NCBI GenBank assembly: GCA_015060325.1
Contig: SUYQ01000003.1
Span: forward strand, 84,528-148,527
Direction: 5' to 3'
From: Bacteroidales bacterium
GTDB lineage: Bacteria > Bacteroidota > Bacteroidia > Bacteroidales > UBA932
DNA length: 64,000 nt
The position numbers and the translations under genes are program-made. Of this stretch, positions 59,136-64,000 are shown piece after piece (positions within the stretch are counted from its first letter, which is position 1; each line of letters begins with the position of its first letter). The notes beneath the pieces were generated by a model. The model had not been told where the DNA came from and made no database searches. It worked only from the letters and a program-made list of their open reading frames with translations.

Positions 59136-59834
59136 ATGCTTTTTCAACTTTTAATTACTGACGCAGCAGACTCTTTGGGAAAAAATGGCCCGGTTGCCCC
59201 GGTAGAGGAAACGCTTTCATACCTGGACCTCGCCTGCAAGGGAGGTTGGCTGATGATCGTACTCCTCATCCTTTCAATCATCGCATTGTACATCTTCGGC
59301 AGCAAATGGTGGATGATCCACAAGGCCGGCAAGGTTGACAGGAACTTCATCAAGAACATCCGTGACCTTATTCACGACGGCAAGATCAACGCCGCAATGG
59401 AGCTCTGCAAGAAGTACGACAACCCTACAGCAAGACTTGTCGAGAAGGGTATCGAGAGGATCGGCAGACCTCTTGAAGACATCCAGACTGCTGTCGAGAA
59501 CATGGGTAACGTCGAGGTGGCAAGGCTTGAAAAGGGTCTTCCAATGCTTGCAACCATCGCCGGAGGCGCACCTATGATCGGATTCCTCGGAACCGTGACC
59601 GGTATGATCCAGGCATTCTTCGAAATGTCCAACGCAGGAAACAATATCGACATCACTCTCCTGTCAGGAGGTATATATGAGGCCATGGTGACCACAGTAG
59701 GCGGTCTCTTTGTAGGTATCATCGCATACTTCGGATACAACTATCTGACATCACAGATCTCAAATCTTGTGTTCAAGATGGAGAATGCGACCATCGCATT
59801 CATCGACATGCTTCACGAACCAGCTGACAAATAA
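59136..59834 (+). CDS. MotA/TolQ/ExbB proton channel family protein
   Basis: A 232-residue inner-membrane protein with three membrane segments (about 36-52, 135-160, 180-205). The TolQ/ExbB motif is in PMLATIAGGAPMIGFLGTVTGMIQAF. It forms the pentameric proton channel that powers a TonB- or TolR/TolA-type transducer. The next two genes are its ExbD and TonB partners, so this set could energise the SusC transporters in the window. Confidence 0.95.
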   Translation: MLFQLLITDAADSLGKNGPVAPVEETLSYLDLACKGGWLMIVLLILSIIALYIFGSKWWMIHKAGKVDRNFIKNIRDLIHDGKINAAMELCKKYDNPTARLVEKGIERIGRPLEDIQTAVENMGNVEVARLEKGLPMLATIAGGAPMIGFLGTVTGMIQAFFEMSNAGNNIDITLLSGGIYEAMVTTVGGLFVGIIAYFGYNYLTSQISNLVFKMENATIAFIDMLHEPADK

Positions 59835-59842
59835 CGGAAGAA

Positions 59843-60268
59843 ATGGCAATCAAAAGGACGACAAAAGTAGATTCGAGCTTCTCGATGTCATCAATGACCG
59901 ACATCGTGTTCCTGCTCCTCATCTTCTTCCTGGTGACTTCGACCCTGATCAATCCGAATGCTCTGAAGCTGCTGCTGCCAAAGAGCACAGGTCAGGTATC
60001 CGCCAAGGCTACAGTCAGCGTTTCAATCGACGACTTGAGTGATGGCAAAGGTCAGGGGCCATATAGATATCACCTCAACGGAGACACGAAAAATGCTATC
60101 GAATTCAGCCAGATAGAAAGCGAACTGATCAATCTGCTTCAGGACGAGGAAGATCCGACATTCTCGATCTATGCGGACCAGAGCGTTCCCGTAGGAGAAG
60201 TCGTGCAGGTGATGAACATCGCAAAGAGGAATCATTACAAAGTAATCATGGCGACCTCGCCGGAATAG
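59843..60268 (+). CDS. ExbD/TolR biopolymer transport protein
   Basis: A 141-residue protein with one N-terminal membrane segment (about 20-40, TDIVFLLLIFFLVTSTL). The conserved Asp20 in SMTDIVF would take part in proton flow. The periplasmic domain (about 55-141) ends in HYKVIMATSPE. It is eight bases from exbB and three bases from the next gene. Confidence 0.94.
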   Translation: MAIKRTTKVDSSFSMSSMTDIVFLLLIFFLVTSTLINPNALKLLLPKSTGQVSAKATVSVSIDDLSDGKGQGPYRYHLNGDTKNAIEFSQIESELINLLQDEEDPTFSIYADQSVPVGEVVQVMNIAKRNHYKVIMATSPE

Positions 60269-60271
60269 GAT

Positions 60272-61069
60272 ATGGAAGACTACAGGCAGGATCAGGAAAG
60301 ACAGTACCGCAATTCCAGACTGGCAGGAGCCGGTCTGGCTGTTGTCATGTCAGCAATACTGGGAACAGGCCTGGCACTGGACGGATATACCTATCTGGAT
60401 CCTCCCCCACCGGATGTCTCACTCATAACTCTGGACTTTGAGGAAGATAAGATAGAGAAACCGAAGCCACCTAAACAGCACAGAAACGGCACACGTCCGA
60501 CTGTCGAGAATCCGGACCCGAAAAAGGATGTTGAACTGGTGCAGCAATCCAAGTCTCCTATCGAAGGCAAAAAGGCCAATCTGGCTGAAGAATCCACTGT
60601 GGATAATGTAGGAGACGTGGAGGTTCCTGAACCGCCTCGAGAGGAACCAGTACAGAAGAAGTATCTTTTCTCAAACGCAAAGAATCCGGAAGCTAAAGAT
60701 ACGCTGGCGATGCAGACATCTTCTGACCCTTCATTTGAATTGAAGGAAGGTCATGCGTCAGGAAACATAAAGGAAGGGGAAGCTACGGGAACACCTAATG
60801 CTAAATTACGTGGAAGAAGTGTGATTGGAGCGCTACCGGCTCCTGACTACAATCCAACGGGAGAAGGTACAGTCGTTGTAAAGATCAAGGTGGACAGGAA
60901 TGGTAAGGTCATAGAGGTTCAGCCTGGAGAGACCGGCACAAACTTGATGGATAACGCAGCATGGGCAGCCGCAAAGGAGGCTGCGATGAAGACGCAGTTC
61001 ACCATGAAGAATGATGCACCTGAATTCCAATATGGAACGATTACATACATATTCAAGATTACGCAATAG
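60272..61069 (+). CDS. TonB-family energy transducer
   Basis: A 265-residue protein with one membrane segment (about 20-38), a proline- and lysine/glutamate-rich linker (about 45-130, KPKPPKQ, VPEPPREEPVQ) and a C-terminal TonB-like fold (about 190-265, GTVVVKIKVDRNGKVIEVQPG and FQYGTITYIFKITQ). It connects the proton channel to outer-membrane TonB-dependent transporters such as SusC. Confidence 0.9.
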   Translation: MEDYRQDQERQYRNSRLAGAGLAVVMSAILGTGLALDGYTYLDPPPPDVSLITLDFEEDKIEKPKPPKQHRNGTRPTVENPDPKKDVELVQQSKSPIEGKKANLAEESTVDNVGDVEVPEPPREEPVQKKYLFSNAKNPEAKDTLAMQTSSDPSFELKEGHASGNIKEGEATGTPNAKLRGRSVIGALPAPDYNPTGEGTVVVKIKVDRNGKVIEVQPGETGTNLMDNAAWAAAKEAAMKTQFTMKNDAPEFQYGTITYIFKITQ

Positions 61070-61150
61070 AACCGGGAGACCGGACAGAAATATGAAAGCT
61101 GGCGTGAGCCAGGAATATTAACTTTTAAATTGCCGGGAAGGCGAATAAAG

Positions 61151-62452
61151 ATGGAATACAACAAGAAAGGCGGCAATGGCCGCAGAGATGGCCGTAGGGA
61201 TTACGGCACAAGGAACAGTTCTGACAGAAGACCGTCAGGAGAAGGAAGGACATTCCGCCCGAGAAGATCGTTCGGAGAAAGTTCTGAGGGCAGAAGCTTC
61301 GGAGGCGACCGTCCGAGAAGATCGTTCGGAGAGCATTCAGAAGGAAGGAGCTTCGGAGGTGAGCGTCCGAGAAGATCATTTGGCGATAATTCAGAAAGAA
61401 GGAGCTTTGGGGGCGAGCGTCCAAGAAGGCCGTTCGGTGAGAATTCAGAGAGAAGGAGCTTCGGAAGCGAACGTCCGAGAAGACCGTTCGGTGAAAATAC
61501 CGAGCGTCCAAGAAGGTCATTCGGAGAGAACTCTGAAAGAAAGAGTTTCGGCGGCAGAAAGCCGGCAGCCGGAGGAAGAGGCGGATTCAACGGAGCGAAG
61601 AAGAGTTTCTACAAGAAGGACTTAAACTATTTCCGCGATGAGGACGAAAGCGGAATCAACAAGATGATAAGCAGGAGACCGCAGGTCGACAATGACAGGT
61701 ACTCCGACAACGACATGATCGCAGCTCCTATCAAGGAGGAGGTTAGACTCAACAAGTTCATCGCCAATTCCGGCGTATGTTCAAGGCGTGAGGCAGACAA
61801 CTTCATCCTTGCCGGCGTTGTCACAGTCAACGGCGAAGTCGTTACAGAGCTCGGAACCAAGGTGAACATCAATACAGACGACATCAGATTCAACGGCGAG
61901 CGCCTCAAGGGAGAGGCAAAGGTATACATCGTGATGAACAAGCCTAAAGGATTCGTCACTACAGCCAGCGACCCTCATGCAGACAAGACAGTGATGGACC
62001 TTCTCAAAGGTTGTTCGACAAGGGTATTCCCTGTAGGCCGTCTTGACAAGAACACGACAGGCGTTCTTATGTTCACTAACGACGGCGAGATAGCCGAAAA
62101 GCTTACCCATCCGTCATACGACAAGAAGAAGATATACCAGGTATCGCTCGACAACAAGCTCAAGAGAGAGGATTACGAAAAGATCCTCAGCGGAGTCGAG
62201 CTCTCTGACGGAATGATCGCTGCCGACGAACTGGAATACATCGAGGAGGACGATCACCGCAAGCTCGGCATCGAGATCCACTCTGGAAAGAACCGCATCG
62301 TAAGAAGGATATTCGAATCTCTCGGATATGAAGTCAAGGCTCTTGACAGAGTATACTTTGCAGGTCTCACCAAGAAGGGAATCAAGAGAGGAGAGTGGAG
62401 ATACCTCACAGAAGGAGAGATCAATCTCCTCAGAATGGGAGCATACCTTTAA
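61151..62452 (+). CDS. RluB-type pseudouridine synthase with repetitive basic N-terminus
   Basis: The start at 61151 (MEYNKKGGNGRRDGRRDY) is an ATG; a TTG start 21 bases earlier is possible but less likely. The 433-residue protein has an N-terminal low-complexity region (about 1-145) made of repeats of the type RPRRSFGENSERRSFGG, then an S4 RNA-binding domain (about 195-255, VRLNKFIANSGVCSRREADNFI) and the RsuA/RluB catalytic domain with Asp in GRLDKNTTG. It modifies 23S (or 16S) rRNA. The repeat tail probably gives extra RNA binding. Confidence 0.93.
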   Translation: MEYNKKGGNGRRDGRRDYGTRNSSDRRPSGEGRTFRPRRSFGESSEGRSFGGDRPRRSFGEHSEGRSFGGERPRRSFGDNSERRSFGGERPRRPFGENSERRSFGSERPRRPFGENTERPRRSFGENSERKSFGGRKPAAGGRGGFNGAKKSFYKKDLNYFRDEDESGINKMISRRPQVDNDRYSDNDMIAAPIKEEVRLNKFIANSGVCSRREADNFILAGVVTVNGEVVTELGTKVNINTDDIRFNGERLKGEAKVYIVMNKPKGFVTTASDPHADKTVMDLLKGCSTRVFPVGRLDKNTTGVLMFTNDGEIAEKLTHPSYDKKKIYQVSLDNKLKREDYEKILSGVELSDGMIAADELEYIEEDDHRKLGIEIHSGKNRIVRRIFESLGYEVKALDRVYFAGLTKKGIKRGEWRYLTEGEINLLRMGAYL

Positions 62453-62485
62453 TATAAGAGGTCTCTACAAGTTCGACATACAACT

Positions 62486-63382
62486 ATGAGTGAACAGACA
62501 AAAAGACATCGTGCGGGATTTGTCAACATCATCGGTAATCCGAATGTTGGCAAATCTACGCTTATGAATGCCCTGGTCGGCGAAAAGCTTTCGATTGTCA
62601 CAGCCAAGGCTCAGACTACAAGGCACAGGATCATGGGCATCGTGAACGGTGACGACTATCAGATCGTATATTCCGATACTCCGGGCATCCTGAAGCCGAA
62701 CTACAGGCTCCAGCAGAGCATGATGAACTTCGTGGACACTGCCATCGGCGATGCCGACATCATCCTTTACGTGACTGATACGGTAGAGAAGGGTGACAAG
62801 AACGAAGAATACATCGCCAAGCTGCAGAAGATCCAGTGTCCTGTTATCCTTGTGATAAACAAGATCGACATCAGCAGTCAGGAGCAGGTTCTGGAGCTTA
62901 TGGGATGGTGGAAGGAGCAGATCCCGAACGCAATCATATTTCCGGCTTCAGCCCAGGAGAAGTTCAACCTTGACAACATCTTCGACGCAATCGTTGCAAA
63001 CCTCCCTGAGGCACCGGCATGGTATGACAAGGATGTCTTCACGGACAAGAACCTCCGTTTCTTCGCATCGGAGATCGTGCGCGAGAAGATCTTCCTCAAC
63101 TACAAGGAGGAGATTCCATACAGCTGCGAGGTGGTGATCGAGGAGTTCAAGGAAGGAGCCGAAAGATATGATATCAGCGCCGTCATCTATGTGATGCGTG
63201 ATACCCAGAAGGGAATCATCATCGGAAAGGGCGGCCAGTCTCTCAAGAAGGTCGGTACCCAGGCACGCATAGAGATGGAGGATTTCTTCCAGAAGAAGGT
63301 GTTCCTGCGTCTGTTCGTGAAGGTGGATCCGGACTGGAGGGAGAGCAAGAAGGAACTTAGGAAATTCGGTTACGAATATTAG
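62486..63382 (+). CDS. era: GTPase Era
   Basis: A 298-residue GTPase for 16S rRNA maturation and 30S assembly. G1 is GNPNVGKS (about 17-24), G3 DTPG, G4 NKID. The C-terminal KH domain has the GKGGQSLKKVGTQAR motif that binds the 3' end of 16S rRNA. It is 33 bases downstream of the pseudouridine synthase gene. Confidence 0.97.
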   Translation: MSEQTKRHRAGFVNIIGNPNVGKSTLMNALVGEKLSIVTAKAQTTRHRIMGIVNGDDYQIVYSDTPGILKPNYRLQQSMMNFVDTAIGDADIILYVTDTVEKGDKNEEYIAKLQKIQCPVILVINKIDISSQEQVLELMGWWKEQIPNAIIFPASAQEKFNLDNIFDAIVANLPEAPAWYDKDVFTDKNLRFFASEIVREKIFLNYKEEIPYSCEVVIEEFKEGAERYDISAVIYVMRDTQKGIIIGKGGQSLKKVGTQARIEMEDFFQKKVFLRLFVKVDPDWRESKKELRKFGYEY

Positions 63383-63428
63383 AAGAGGCGGTCGGAGACC
63401 GTAAACAATAAAAGAAGTGAGGTAATTT

Positions 63429-64000
63429 ATGAGTATTGAAGACATGGACCTTCCGATCGATCCGGAGGAGGGACAGAGCGAAGAGGTTGAGACGACGGAG
63501 GAAGTGACAGCGGAAACCGCTCCCGGCAAATTCGACAAGCTGCTTGGAGAGAACAGCCGCAAGTTCAAGCTTTCGGGAATGTTCAAGGACTGGTTCCTTG
63601 ATTATTCTTCATATGTGATCCTGTACAGGGCCGTGCCACATATCGTGGACGGAATGAAGCCTGTGCAGAGGCGTGTGCTGCATGCGATGTGGAAGATCGA
63701 CGACGGCAGGTATACGAAGGTGGCGAACATCGTGGGACAGGCCATGCAATACCATCCTCACGGAGACCAGTCTATCCTCGGAGCATTGGTTCAGCTCGGC
63801 CAGAAGAACTATCTTATCGACTGTCAGGGAAACTGGGGTAACATCCTCACCGGAGACTCGAACGCAGCGCCTCGATACATCGAGGCACGCCTTACCAAGT
63901 TTGCCAAGGAAGTGGTGTTCAACCCTAAGACCACCAACTGGATGACGTCATATGACGGACGTAACCAGGAGCCTGTGGAGCTTCCGATCAAGTTCCCTCT
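63429..64000 (+). CDS. parC: DNA topoisomerase IV subunit A, N-terminal part
   Basis: The reading frame opens at an ATG at 63429 and runs off the right edge, giving 190 residues. After an acidic N-terminus (about 1-35) come the family segments DYSSYVILYRAVPHIVDGMKP, VQRRVLHAMW and YHPHGDQSI, with the active-site tyrosine Tyr150 in APRYIEARL. The stretch TTNWMTSYDGRNQEP fits the ParC/GyrA-like A subunits of Bacteroidetes topoisomerase IV. GyrA cannot be ruled out fully from this part. It starts 46 bases after era. Confidence 0.9.
   Translation, partial: MSIEDMDLPIDPEEGQSEEVETTEEVTAETAPGKFDKLLGENSRKFKLSGMFKDWFLDYSSYVILYRAVPHIVDGMKPVQRRVLHAMWKIDDGRYTKVANIVGQAMQYHPHGDQSILGALVQLGQKNYLIDCQGNWGNILTGDSNAAPRYIEARLTKFAKEVVFNPKTTNWMTSYDGRNQEPVELPIKFP

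Noticed and set aside
61176..61625. Second open frame across the N-terminal repeats of the pseudouridine synthase
   Set aside because: It is open because of the repeat composition. The main frame has the S4 and catalytic domains.

Overview
The window comes from a member of the order Bacteroidales. The evidence is TonB-linked SusC porins with SusD lipoproteins, a Bat (aerotolerance) operon, a type IX secretion sorting domain, DUF4837, SusC-type leaders without Shine-Dalgarno sequences, and many copies of the Bacteroidales promoter signature (TTG, about 19-20 bp, TAnnTTTG). The genus cannot be named from sequence alone. Nearly all of the 64 kb is coding.

Layout. 1-9.5 kb: a lipoprotein and a partial secreted protein; miaB; a minus-strand run of ridA, a large unknown membrane-anchored protein, an acyl-CoA ligase, dCMP deaminase and a C-terminal processing protease; then tRNA-Arg, rpmF and yceD. 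9.5-22.5 kb: typA; a guaA whose glutaminase domain is cut down; a REP-associated tyrosine transposase (RAYT) with flanking palindromes; two M23 peptidases; a phosphohexomutase; def, ruvX, dxr, rseP, a DUF4837 lipoprotein; tRNA-Glu-rpsT; tRNA-Pro. 22.6-41 kb: an 18-kb nutrient-uptake island bounded by inverted 73-74 bp repeats. It holds two divergent SusC/SusD operons with a small serine recombinase between them. 41-64 kb: groES-groEL with unusual tandem repeats, an aldose epimerase, an rRNA/tRNA methyltransferase, glyA, a secreted GH2 beta-galactosidase, the moxR-DUF58-bat operon with a BatD-BatE fusion, truA, an ExbB-ExbD-TonB set, an RluB-type pseudouridine synthase, era, and the start of parC.

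Main result. The 1-kb gap between the two SusC genes reads as an invertible promoter switch. Two near-palindromic sites with the same asymmetric central dinucleotide lie in opposite orientation (centres 34199-34200 and 35051-35052), each exactly 78 bp upstream of a SusC start codon. The two 78-bp leaders are about 86% identical. Between the sites lie an Mpi/Hin-sized serine recombinase and one consensus promoter that points outward, towards the left SusC operon only. Inversion would turn this promoter towards the right SusC operon. The two uptake systems would then be expressed in alternation. The left operon also carries a subtilisin-like protease with a type IX sorting tail and a PorV/PorQ-like barrel, so the switch would also control a surface protease.

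Other points of interest are a GMP synthase lacking the catalytic cysteine of its glutaminase domain, the RAYT/REP module, the inverted repeats bounding the island, and an eight-copy 25-bp tandem array inside the groES-groEL operon.
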